DNA of 23,811 nucleotides, taken from Lachnospiraceae bacterium. Its GTDB lineage: Bacteria; Bacillota_A; Clostridia; Lachnospirales; Lachnospiraceae. Shown in pieces: positions 1 through 6,875 of the stretch (positions within the stretch are counted from its first letter, which is position 1; every line of letters starts with the position of its first letter). A model generated the notes under the pieces. It ran no database searches and was not told the DNA's origin. It saw only the letters and a list, made by a program, of their open reading frames with translations. The stretch lies in the NCBI GenBank assembly GCA_017391465.1, contig JAFOYH010000029.1, positions 1 to 23,811 of the forward strand. Direction: 5' to 3'. A program made the position numbers and the translations under genes.

Positions 1-389
1 GAAACATAAACCTGTCTTTGAAGTTTTGCTGCATCATATTTGCTAACCAGAGTTTCTAATTTTTTTATCAAAGAGTTCGTCTTTCTCGCCGTAATAAATT
101 TGGAAGACTGAATGGCATCCACCAAAAGTTTTAATTCCGGCAGTTCAAAGGATCTGGATATGACATGATAGTAATATTTGTTTCCAACTGCTTCACCTTC
201 AATCTCAATACCGAATTGTTCCAAATCTTTAAGATCCGCATAAATCGTTTTTCTGTCTGCTGTAATGTCATATTCTTTTAAAGCCGATAAAATCTCAGGC
301 ATCGTTATGTAATGTTCATCATCTGTTTTCTCAAGCATAATCTGTGCAAGACGATATAACTTGAATTTATTATTAGTTCCCTTTGGCAT
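1..389 (-). CDS. WYL-type transcriptional regulator, N-terminal part (partial)
   Basis: Reading from the ATG at 389 towards the window start gives an open 129-residue N-terminus that begins MPKGTNNKFKLYRLAQIMLE and runs off the edge, so the C-terminus is missing. Residues 10-60 resemble a winged helix-turn-helix (the segment ITADRKTIYADLKDLEQFGI is typical of HTH_11/DeoR-type wings). The following SFELPELKLLVDAIQSSKFI is the usual link into a WYL domain, a ligand- or nucleotide-sensing module in bacterial regulators. The start is supported by an AAGGAAG ribosome binding site just upstream. It lies 12 bases behind the deformylase-like gene and is probably the last or a late gene of the operon that starts at the MFS gene. 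The target genes are unknown. The WYL domain itself is outside the window, so the family call rests on the N-terminal pattern. Confidence 0.8.
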   Translation of the reverse strand, partial: MPKGTNNKFKLYRLAQIMLEKTDDEHYITMPEILSALKEYDITADRKTIYADLKDLEQFGIEIEGEAVGNKYYYHVISRSFELPELKLLVDAIQSSKFITARKTNSLIKKLETLVSKYDAAKLQRQVYV

Positions 390-401
390 ATGGACACTTC
401 C

Positions 402-812
402 TTATATTATCTTCCCTTCCAAATGATCCAGTTCATGCTGACAGATCTGTGCTGTCCATCCGGACATTTTCATCCGACGTTTCTTCCATGCAAAATCATA
501 ATATTCCACTTCTATATTCTGGTAACGTGTTGTTGGTCTCACACCATCCAAAGAAAGACAACCTTCTTCCGTCTGATATGGTGTATCTTTCTTGATGAGT
601 ACCGGATTAAACATAACAACATCCATCATTCCCATATTAACAATAAGAATATTTTTACGAACACCAATCATGTTCGCTGCCATGCCAACACAACGTTCAC
701 GATTCGCTTTCAGTGTATCCATCAGATCACGTCCAACCTGTATATCTTCTTTTGTTGCAGGCTCCGATTTCTGAGCCAAAAAGAAGACATCTCTAACAAC
801 CTGTTTTATCAT
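402..812 (-). CDS. Short peptide deformylase-like protein
   Basis: 136 residues starting MIKQVVRDVFFLAQKSEPAT. Peptide deformylases are Fe/Zn hydrolases that remove the formyl group from the N-terminal methionine of new proteins. Motif 2, EGCLS (residues 83-87, metal ligand Cys85), and motif 3, HELDH (126-130, metal ligands His126 and His130, catalytic Glu127), are intact. Motif 1 reads CVGMAANMIG (41-50), where the classical enzyme has GxGLAAxQ; the conserved Gln is Met here. The protein is shorter than the main deformylases (about 150-190 residues) and resembles the 136-residue second deformylase of streptococci and clostridia. An upstream in-frame ATG at 881 would add 23 residues lying inside the preceding gene. 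The ATG at 812 has GGAAGTGA five bases ahead, which overlaps the stop of the ArsC-like gene and suggests translational coupling. Deformylase activity is uncertain because of motif 1. Confidence 0.87.
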   Translation of the reverse strand: MIKQVVRDVFFLAQKSEPATKEDIQVGRDLMDTLKANRERCVGMAANMIGVRKNILIVNMGMMDVVMFNPVLIKKDTPYQTEEGCLSLDGVRPTTRYQNIEVEYYDFAWKKRRMKMSGWTAQICQHELDHLEGKII

Positions 813-816
813 AAAA

Positions 817-1158
817 TCACTTCCAATTCTTCCAAATATCCGGCTGATAACCAATGGTCGCCTGTTTTCCGTTTCGGACAACCGGTGTTTTTATCACCTT
901 CTGATTCTCAAGTATCTTTTCTACTTTATCTTCTTCTGCAATATACTGAATGAGTACCAGAAGATCCTTATCTTTACAATTTGGATCGATCAGATTCTCA
1001 TATCCGCCTACTGCCTGACAGACCGAGTTAAACTCACCTTTACTGAAGCCTTTTTCTTTCATGTCCACTAATTGATACTTAATCTTACGTTCCTTAAAAT
1101 AGCGCTCCGCTTTCTTTGTATCAAAACATTTTTTTGTTCCAAAAATTTGAATATTCAT
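817..1158 (-). CDS. ArsC/Spx-family thioredoxin-fold protein
   Basis: 113 residues beginning MNIQIFGTKKCFDTKKAERYF. This is the start of the ArsC/Spx/YffB family: a thioredoxin-like fold with a single N-terminal Cys (Cys11) in the TKKCFDTKK loop, and a predicted cis-proline segment KTPVVRNGK (residues 90-98). Family members are arsenate reductases, redox-responsive regulators (Spx) or proteins of unknown role. The CxxC of Spx is absent (CFDT here), and the Arg residues of true arsenate reductase cannot be assigned with confidence, so I call only the fold. It follows the DUF4250 gene by 25 bases and precedes the deformylase-like gene by 4 bases, so it is co-transcribed with them. Confidence 0.88.
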   Translation of the reverse strand: MNIQIFGTKKCFDTKKAERYFKERKIKYQLVDMKEKGFSKGEFNSVCQAVGGYENLIDPNCKDKDLLVLIQYIAEEDKVEKILENQKVIKTPVVRNGKQATIGYQPDIWKNWK

Positions 1159-1183
1159 AGTACTGCCTTTTCAAATAAAATAT

Positions 1184-1357
1184 TTATACAAACTTATTCA
1201 ACGCTTCATCATACACATAATTGACCTTAGCCAATTTTTCTGCGATCTCCTGTTTATCCACATCCAGACTTACACATAAGTCATCAAGACTGGAATAGTT
1301 ATCACGAAGCTGCGTGTTGATATAACTCAACAACATGATTGGATCTTTCGGTATCAT
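1184..1357 (-). CDS. DUF4250 domain-containing small protein
   Basis: A 57-residue gene that a simple length cut-off would miss. It begins MIPKDPIMLLSYINTQLRDN and continues through a YSSLDDLC segment to end in YDEALNKFV. I recognise this as DUF4250, a small, mostly helical protein of unknown function that is common in Firmicutes. The start has a perfect GGAGG ribosome binding site. It sits 24 bases after the MFS gene stop and 25 bases before the ArsC-like gene, so it belongs to the same transcript. There is no signal peptide or membrane helix. No function can be given. Confidence 0.9.
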   Translation of the reverse strand: MIPKDPIMLLSYINTQLRDNYSSLDDLCVSLDVDKQEIAEKLAKVNYVYDEALNKFV

Positions 1358-1381
1358 AATTTTCCTCCACTAAAGCAAATC

Positions 1382-2599
1382 TCAATATAATAATTTGAAA
1401 TATTTTCTATCCAGACACTTATAAATCGTCAGCAATGTCATTGACACAATTCCAAGACAGCCCACAGCAATCCATCCGGCCTTAAATGTATAAACCACAA
1501 CAATCTTTCCAACAAAGGTATTACCAATCGATGATGCTGACTGTCTTATAATATTATTCATCGATGTAAATCGTCCACGATGGGAAGACGGTACACGTTT
1601 TGAAATATAAGGGCTGCTTCCAAGAGTATGCACAACTTCACCCAGAGTAAATACAACCATCGTCATTATATAACATATCAGGTTATCACTATAGAAAAAG
1701 CAGGCACACAGACCAATAATCTGTAAAAATTCACCCAATATAATACGCGAAACATCATTCCAACGTAATGTCAACTGAGTTAATATCGGTGTACAGCTAA
1801 TGACAACAAAACCATTGATACTTGTCATCATACCAAAATAAAAGGCTCCCTGATCCAGGAAAAATTCATCCATCTGCATAGGAAGCAAGTAGTTAAACTG
1901 TCCATAAATAATAGAAATAATACACTCAAGAACGATAAAAAGAATCAGAAGTTTTCGTCCTTTTAAGACATCCGTCAATGTTCCCTCTTTACTTTGTTCG
2001 TAAGTATTGGAATTCTTAACGACTTCAATCGTCTTCGGTACAAACTTATAAATAAAAACAGTCGATGAAAATACCGCCAGACCGGAAATCAAAAATGCCA
2101 GCCACAAATAGTGATTAAATAACAAGCCACCCAATGTTGGTGCAAACACTACCCCAAGATTTGCTGACAGATAATGAAGGGAATAGGCTTTTTCACGTTC
2201 TTTGTCGATTGATAATTCTGCAATCAGAGCATCATAGGCCGGCCATTCCATATGCTGGAAAACCGAGCTGATAAAATAAATACAAATACTGTAGATTGAG
2301 AGTGGTAAAAATGCAACGATGACACAAAGGATCACCGAAATCAGATCAAAGATAATAATCAGATTTCTCTTATTATATCGGTCCGTCAGTTTTCCTCCAA
2401 CAATAGCAAACGGCAATTGGATGGCACCAAAAATAAGAAACCACATGGCTACTTCCTCTGCATTGTAGCCCAATTTACTTTTCAAGATCAATGTCAGCAT
2501 GGGCCAAATGAGAGACCCCATGGCCGTTACAAAACGCCCAAAACATAATATATAAATTTCCCGTTTTAATCCACCATACATCGAAAATAGTCGTCTCAT
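1382..2599 (-). CDS. MFS family transporter, multidrug-efflux type
   Basis: 405 residues starting MRRLFSMYGGLKREIYILCF, with about 12 hydrophobic segments. The family motif A between helices 2 and 3 is visible as GGKLTDRYNKRN (about residues 68-79; consensus GxLaDRxGRkr), which places it in the Major Facilitator Superfamily. The pattern is closest to MdtH/MDR-like drug exporters, but the substrate cannot be read from sequence. An in-frame ATG at 2653 would add 18 residues that fit poorly with a transporter N-terminus. The ATG at 2599 has a TGGAG ribosome binding site seven bases upstream and is preferred. It is the first gene of the operon leading to DUF4250, ArsC-like, deformylase-like and WYL genes, with a promoter at 2662-2690. 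Confidence 0.9.
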   Translation of the reverse strand: MRRLFSMYGGLKREIYILCFGRFVTAMGSLIWPMLTLILKSKLGYNAEEVAMWFLIFGAIQLPFAIVGGKLTDRYNKRNLIIIFDLISVILCVIVAFLPLSIYSICIYFISSVFQHMEWPAYDALIAELSIDKEREKAYSLHYLSANLGVVFAPTLGGLLFNHYLWLAFLISGLAVFSSTVFIYKFVPKTIEVVKNSNTYEQSKEGTLTDVLKGRKLLILFIVLECIISIIYGQFNYLLPMQMDEFFLDQGAFYFGMMTSINGFVVISCTPILTQLTLRWNDVSRIILGEFLQIIGLCACFFYSDNLICYIMTMVVFTLGEVVHTLGSSPYISKRVPSSHRGRFTSMNNIIRQSASSIGNTFVGKIVVVYTFKAGWIAVGCLGIVSMTLLTIYKCLDRKYFKLLY

Positions 2600-2661
2600 T
2601 GTTCTACTCCAGTTACATCTGTTCAAAGTCGAATTTGCATAAAAACAAATCATTATCTTTT

Positions 2662-2690
2662 ATACTAGCACGTTACCAAATTAAACACAA
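2662..2690 (-). promoter_or_regulatory. Predicted sigma-A promoter of the MFS operon
   Basis: On the minus strand a -35 element TTGTGT (2685-2690) is followed by a 17-base spacer and TAGTAT (2662-2667), with an upstream TGC that resembles an extended -10. It lies about 65 bases before the MFS start at 2599, after the terminator of the YbjQ gene. Match to consensus is moderate. Confidence 0.5.
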
Positions 2691-2751
2691 TAAATAAACA
2701 AGTTCTGTTGTCAATTATTTTCATCCGATTCGCCAGGTATTTCCTGACAAC

Positions 2752-2780
2752 AAAAATGCTGCCCATCTCTGGACAGCATT
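2752..2780 (-). terminator. Rho-independent terminator after the MerR-YbjQ operon
   Basis: A 10-bp stem (2755-2764 with 2771-2780, one G-U pair) closes a 6-base loop and is followed on the minus strand by TTTTTGTTG. It sits directly downstream of the YbjQ-family stop at 2795. Confidence 0.85.
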
Positions 2781-2794
2781 TCATATACGTGCTT

Positions 2795-3106
2795 TTATTT
2801 ATATTTTACTGCAGTTCCATAGGCAATCACTTCGGCTGCACTCTGCATCAGCGAAGAAGAACCATAACGTATATTAATAATTGCATCAGCCCCCAGTGCT
2901 TCCGCTTCATCAACCATACGTTTTGTAGCAATCTGTCTGGCTGTCACAAGCAAATCTGTATAGCTTTCAATTTCGCCGCCAACCAATGTTTTCATACCGG
3001 CCATGAAATCTTTTCCGAAGTTTTTGGAATAAACAACCGTACCTTTAACAATATCCAATACTTCCAGTTCTTTTCCCGGAATATAATCAATATTTACGAG
3101 CTTCAT
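2795..3106 (-). CDS. YbjQ family (DUF74) protein
   Basis: 103 residues starting MKLVNIDYIPGKELEVLDIV. The YbjQ/UPF0145 signature is clear: VKGTVVYSKNFGKDF near the N-terminus, a central ESYTDLLVTARQIATKRM helix, and the strand AEALGADAIINIRY. YbjQ proteins form pentameric rings and are sometimes called heavy-metal-binding, but their biochemical role is not settled. The upstream ATG at 3124 would add six charged residues. The ATG at 3106 is preceded by GGAGGAGAAG, which lies in the 3' end of the upstream MerR gene. The two genes overlap by 20 bases, strongly suggesting translational coupling and a shared function. Confidence 0.92.
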   Translation of the reverse strand: MKLVNIDYIPGKELEVLDIVKGTVVYSKNFGKDFMAGMKTLVGGEIESYTDLLVTARQIATKRMVDEAEALGADAIINIRYGSSSLMQSAAEVIAYGTAVKYK

Positions 3107-3722
3107 CTTCTTCTCCTCCTTCAATTTGTTTCATTCTCTGTTTCAAAGCAATAAGGACACCGATAATTACCGCTGCAGGCATGGCAATCAATATTCCGAT
3201 AATTGGAAACGGAATAGGATCCACCATCTGTGCCCAGACAAAAAGTGCAATCATGGCCCCCATCAATACGATCATAACGACTGTTGATAAAATCGACCCT
3301 CTACGTTTTTTATCCACATCCTGTACATTCATAAATCTCACTCCTTCTTTTTCCATCAAATCCATCATCAGAAGATATTTTTCTGTATTCATATTGGAAA
3401 ACTGTTCGCCATCTTCTACAATCTTTGCACAGATTTGTCGGTTCTGAGAGATATTCTCTGTTTCCCGGTCGAGCAAAATTATATGTCTGTGCATACAGTC
3501 CTCTAAAGTAAAATACCCTTTTTCAAGTTTTAAGATTTCATCAATGGGCACCGACAACTGACGCAAAAGTTTAACCTTTTGTAAAACCATCACATCTTCT
3601 TCCGAATATTCTCTATATCCATTAGTCTCGTCTCGTTTTGGAGAAACCAATCCTTTTTCTTCATAAAAGCGAATATTCTTTTTTGTAATTCCGACTCGGG
3701 TTTCCACCTCATTAATCTTCAT
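3087..3722 (-). CDS. MerR-family regulator with C-terminal membrane helices
   Basis: 211 residues. Residues 1-70 are a MerR winged helix-turn-helix (MKINEVETRVGITKKNIRFY, then EEKGLVSPKR and NGYREYSEEDV), followed by a helical dimerisation segment (about 75-130). Unlike classical MerR proteins, the C-terminus has two hydrophobic segments (about 144-165 and 171-194), with basic KKRR just before the first, and ends in an acidic tail GGEEDEARKY. The layout predicts a regulator anchored in the membrane with its DNA-binding domain in the cytoplasm. MerR proteins activate promoters with over-long spacers by twisting the DNA. Just such a promoter lies upstream at 3761-3791, implying autoregulation of this gene and the overlapping YbjQ gene. 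The ligand or membrane signal is unknown. Confidence 0.93.
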   Translation of the reverse strand: MKINEVETRVGITKKNIRFYEEKGLVSPKRDETNGYREYSEEDVMVLQKVKLLRQLSVPIDEILKLEKGYFTLEDCMHRHIILLDRETENISQNRQICAKIVEDGEQFSNMNTEKYLLMMDLMEKEGVRFMNVQDVDKKRRGSILSTVVMIVLMGAMIALFVWAQMVDPIPFPIIGILIAMPAAVIIGVLIALKQRMKQIEGGEEDEARKY

Positions 3723-3760
3723 AATTCAAATCCTTCCATGTTTGATGTTTTCATGGTCTA

Positions 3761-3791
3761 AGCATACACCCTCCACAAGGTGGAAGGTCAA
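3761..3791 (-). promoter_or_regulatory. MerR-type promoter with 19-bp spacer and operator dyad
   Basis: Minus-strand TTGACC (3786-3791) and TATGCT (3761-3766) are separated by 19 bases, the abnormal spacing typical of MerR-activated promoters. The spacer region holds a 9-bp inverted repeat with a 3-base centre (3768-3776 and 3780-3788, one mismatch), ACCTTCCAC on one arm and GTGGAGGGT on the other. This is the expected operator of the MerR gene that starts at 3722. Confidence 0.85.
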
Positions 3792-3867
3792 GGAATTTCA
3801 AAAATTTGTTCCTTTTGGCATAAGGAATAACCTCCATATTGACTTATTTCCAGTATATCATAGATTG

Positions 3868-3900
3868 AAAAAAAAGAGAAACCCGTGACAGAGTTTCTCT
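3868..3900 (-). terminator. Rho-independent terminator of the lipoprotein operon
   Basis: An 8-bp stem (3875-3882 with 3893-3900) with a 10-base loop is followed on the minus strand by eight T residues. It lies 20 bases beyond the stop of the metallopeptidase-like gene (3921). Confidence 0.85.
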
Positions 3901-3920
3901 CTTTCGTTCAATTTACTGAT

Positions 3921-5546
3921 CTATTCGACTGAGAACATGGAAACAACATTAAAGTTTGCATCCAAACCAACATAAACAAGACATGGATCTGCATCTGCAG
4001 GAATCTGATAACTGCCGTTCTGTGTTGCAACAAGGATACGTCCGCCACCTTCAATTTCCACTGGGGAAACTTCGGTATAGAGCATTGCTCCACGCATCTG
4101 ATCTTCCATACCATAGAGGTTGGACAGGTCTGGTTTTAATGTTTCAATATAGAAATCCAGAGTTATTTTACTTAATGTGAGTTCAAAGGCATTTGTGAGC
4201 AATTCATTGTAAATTCTTGGTGAATATGTATATTTGTCACAAATTGTTTCGAATGCTTCATCAGAAAGTGCCATGGACACTGCATCTGCTGCTGTAACAT
4301 CTGCTCTGTAAGAATATCTCCAATAGTCATGTACTTTTGTGAATACGTCCGGACCGGAGAACTGTTTAAGATACTGACCAAAGAGATATACCGCACCATA
4401 AGCACCAATATACTCATCAAATGTTGTATCAAAGTTGTAAAGAGACTGTCCGGTTCTGAAATTATGACTTAAATACATAAACTGGTTATAATATCCTGCT
4501 TCTTTAATTCCTGGATAAATAAGTTCTTCTGCATGCGCAGACATTGCTTCATTCAGCCATGTCTCCATCCATGGTGTTTCTGCATAGTTAAAACAGTCAG
4601 ATGCACAGATCAAATGCTGTAACTCATGCGCCATTGTAGATTTTGCATAGTCAGGATTTGTGATCACATAATCTGAGTTAATGTGGATGATAGCATGATC
4701 GACGTTAAATCCATACTGTGCTGCATAATCTGCAGGACATTCGGCACTGGAGAAAATATCCGCCATTGTAAAATAGCCACCAAGCCCCTCCTGCATCGGG
4801 TAGAATAATAAGTTGATCTTTCCACCATTTTCAGTGAAACGTGCCGGGCCAAATTCGGCTATAATCTGATTATAAATATTCGCATCAAATTCTGCCCCCA
4901 TCTGCTGCGCCTGATCGGCTGTCATCGAACCATTTAAAGCCCAAATATAACAGTTCGAACCACTGTAAACACAGGTAAATGTGCTCATCAGTGTATTTGT
5001 CATTGTAAGATCGGAGTGATAGAAATCATGCTGATCATTGACATTATAACTCGGATCAAATGCACCGGCACGGATACCATCACGGTTCACACCTGTTGTA
5101 TCCACATTAGCATCATTTTCTGCCTGAGACTTCACTGTTGGAATTTCAATATCCGGATCAAGACCGCCGGATTTATTCATACCAACCATAATCTGGGAAC
5201 TCATATCCCCTGTGGACTGTGCTTTTCTCTCTTCAAATCCATTGCCGTCATCTTCGCTGTAGATTAATGGATTATAGATCATGACATAGGACACACCGTC
5301 CATGCGTGTGCCTGTTGTACCGGTAATACTTGCATTTTCAGTCTGCACAAGACTCAACTGGGCACGTTCTTCAAGTCCGCCATTCTCTGCAATGACATCG
5401 TCAATCTTCGAAGCATTCACGTCTGCAGATTGAACTTCTGTCTCCAGAATCTGCGTTTCCGTTTCTTTTGTTTTTTCGCCACCGCATCCAACAAGAGTTC
5501 CAAGAACCATTACTGCACACAGCAACATGGATAATTTTCGTTTCAT
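3921..5546 (-). CDS. Lipoprotein with HELQH zinc-metallopeptidase domain (M30/gluzincin-like)
   Basis: 541 residues. The N-terminus MKRKLSMLLCAVMVLGTLVG with lipid-acceptor Cys21 is a type II signal peptide, so the protein is expected to be anchored outside the cell membrane. The central domain carries the zinc motif HELQH (His307, Glu308, His311), followed by WLNEAMSAHAEE (about 330-341), where Glu333 is the likely third ligand, as in gluzincins. The HELQH...WLNEAMSAHAEE arrangement is closest to hyicolysin-like M30 peptidases, but this family call is from memory of the pattern. The N-terminal 150 residues are polar and may be a linker or pro-region. It is the third gene of a lipoprotein operon, 32 bases after the previous stop, with GGAGGGG as ribosome binding site. 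Proteolysis of extracellular or envelope proteins is inferred; the substrate is unknown. Confidence 0.85.
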   Translation of the reverse strand: MKRKLSMLLCAVMVLGTLVGCGGEKTKETETQILETEVQSADVNASKIDDVIAENGGLEERAQLSLVQTENASITGTTGTRMDGVSYVMIYNPLIYSEDDGNGFEERKAQSTGDMSSQIMVGMNKSGGLDPDIEIPTVKSQAENDANVDTTGVNRDGIRAGAFDPSYNVNDQHDFYHSDLTMTNTLMSTFTCVYSGSNCYIWALNGSMTADQAQQMGAEFDANIYNQIIAEFGPARFTENGGKINLLFYPMQEGLGGYFTMADIFSSAECPADYAAQYGFNVDHAIIHINSDYVITNPDYAKSTMAHELQHLICASDCFNYAETPWMETWLNEAMSAHAEELIYPGIKEAGYYNQFMYLSHNFRTGQSLYNFDTTFDEYIGAYGAVYLFGQYLKQFSGPDVFTKVHDYWRYSYRADVTAADAVSMALSDEAFETICDKYTYSPRIYNELLTNAFELTLSKITLDFYIETLKPDLSNLYGMEDQMRGAMLYTEVSPVEIEGGGRILVATQNGSYQIPADADPCLVYVGLDANFNVVSMFSVE

Positions 5547-5578
5547 TTTTCCCCTCCGTTAACATGTTTTTTTTATTC

Positions 5579-6862
5579 CTAATCTGGCGTAATTGTGATC
5601 ACTTCTTCACCCGTTGCGATCACTGCACCGCCAGCCATGCTTCGTATCTGGAATTTAAAAGTCAATTCCGGTCGTTCGATCAAAGCTTCATAACAACTCA
5701 AACTAATGGATACATTTCGATTGGAATGAGCCCCCACTTCTCCACCTGCAAAATACAGTGTACATTTGTCTACCTGATCATGCCATGTTTCTTCCGGGAT
5801 GCCATCAATAAGAACATCAATCATAGAAATCTGGACATTTTCATCACTATCATTCACTACTGCCAGATTCCACGCGTAATAACCGCCACCGTCAGACCAT
5901 TCCGTCTCTGACTGACCAACATATGAAATATGCACATCTTCCAATGATTCCAATGGCTCACCGGTTAGGAACACTTCAGCATTCTCACCCTTTTCTGCAA
6001 GAACAACTGGATACCAGGAGCCACCGGTATATGAAACAATCCCTGTATTTTCAGATTCATCGGTCATAATCATCAATTCAATGTCCCCAATAGAAGTAAT
6101 GCCTTCATCCTCAAATTCGGACACTAAAAGATAATCTGTCAGAAAACATTTTTGTCCGGGTTCCAGATGATTCATATTGGTTTTTAATTGAAAAAAAATA
6201 CCATTAATATTCATTCCGCTAATCATCACAGGAATGGTTTCATCCGATGTATTTTCAACGCTTATAACCGTTTCAATATAATTATTATCCGGGTTCCAAC
6301 CCCACTCCAGCAAAGTAATCTTTGCATATTCGTCGTCTTTCAAAATCTGCGTGTCGACTTTAGCGCCTAAATACGCATTATAATTCAATTCAAAAATCAG
6401 ATTCTTATCGAATTCAATATGAACATCCTGTTCATCTATCATATCATAATTTTCATCGGTTATCGAGAGATGAAAACAAACTTCTCTGACTGAATCAATT
6501 GCTTCAGAATAAACAAGTTCAGACATTTCTTCCATGACTTTCTTTCCGTCTTCCAATGGATCTAAATACATCAACGCCGATTCACTCAACACATATGTGC
6601 CATTGAATATCCACTGATCACATTTGACATTGATTGGCTGTGTATGATCATTATCCAGATTTAAAACAATACTTTTTCGATGACCCTGTATGGAATAAAT
6701 GGCTTTCATCGTCAGCTTCAGATCATGACCTTCGTACAAAACAACCTCACTGACACCCGGTTTCGATTTTTGGCTTGCAATTGCCGAATTTCCAATATCT
6801 TTCCCACAGGCAGTCAGAAGCATACATGCAATCAAACTAATCAAAACTATGAATCTTTTCAT
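5579..6862 (-). CDS. Lipoprotein of repeated beta-rich domains, partner of the C11 peptidase
   Basis: 427 residues starting MKRFIVLISLIACMLLTACG, with lipobox LTAC (Cys19). The rest has no catalytic motif I recognise and appears to contain about three beta-sandwich-like units. The units share recurring features: an Asn-containing strand such as VISVENTSDETIPVMISGMN or LAVVNDSDENVQISMIDVLI, then INGI or IDGI, then a LEPGQ-type turn. Similar segments occur in the C-terminal third of the neighbouring C11 peptidase (ENVSGETQNITVDGIEVNGV and LEPEQ), so the two proteins probably share a domain family. Start choice: an ATG at 6925 lies inside the upstream gene and is unlikely; the ATG at 6862 has AAGGAGG 9 bases ahead. 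The gap to the upstream stop is 13 bases. I cannot name its function; a binding or scaffold role is a guess. Confidence 0.85.
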   Translation of the reverse strand: MKRFIVLISLIACMLLTACGKDIGNSAIASQKSKPGVSEVVLYEGHDLKLTMKAIYSIQGHRKSIVLNLDNDHTQPINVKCDQWIFNGTYVLSESALMYLDPLEDGKKVMEEMSELVYSEAIDSVREVCFHLSITDENYDMIDEQDVHIEFDKNLIFELNYNAYLGAKVDTQILKDDEYAKITLLEWGWNPDNNYIETVISVENTSDETIPVMISGMNINGIFFQLKTNMNHLEPGQKCFLTDYLLVSEFEDEGITSIGDIELMIMTDESENTGIVSYTGGSWYPVVLAEKGENAEVFLTGEPLESLEDVHISYVGQSETEWSDGGGYYAWNLAVVNDSDENVQISMIDVLIDGIPEETWHDQVDKCTLYFAGGEVGAHSNRNVSISLSCYEALIERPELTFKFQIRSMAGGAVIATGEEVITITPD

Positions 6863-6875
6863 CCACGTACCCTCC

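Noticed and set aside
390..953. Long plus-strand reading frame opposite the deformylase-like and ArsC-like genes
   Set aside because: It lies antisense to two clearly recognisable genes, its translation is Ile/Phe/Cys-rich without motifs, and no ribosome binding site precedes it.
2708..3154. Plus-strand reading frame opposite the YbjQ gene
   Set aside because: Antisense to a conserved family gene and running through the YbjQ terminator; Cys/Phe-rich composition is typical of a shadow frame.
3792..3825. AAGGAA...TTCCTT inverted repeat upstream of the MerR promoter
   Set aside because: Imperfect and AT-rich; it lacks a T run and does not overlap the promoter elements, so no function can be supported.
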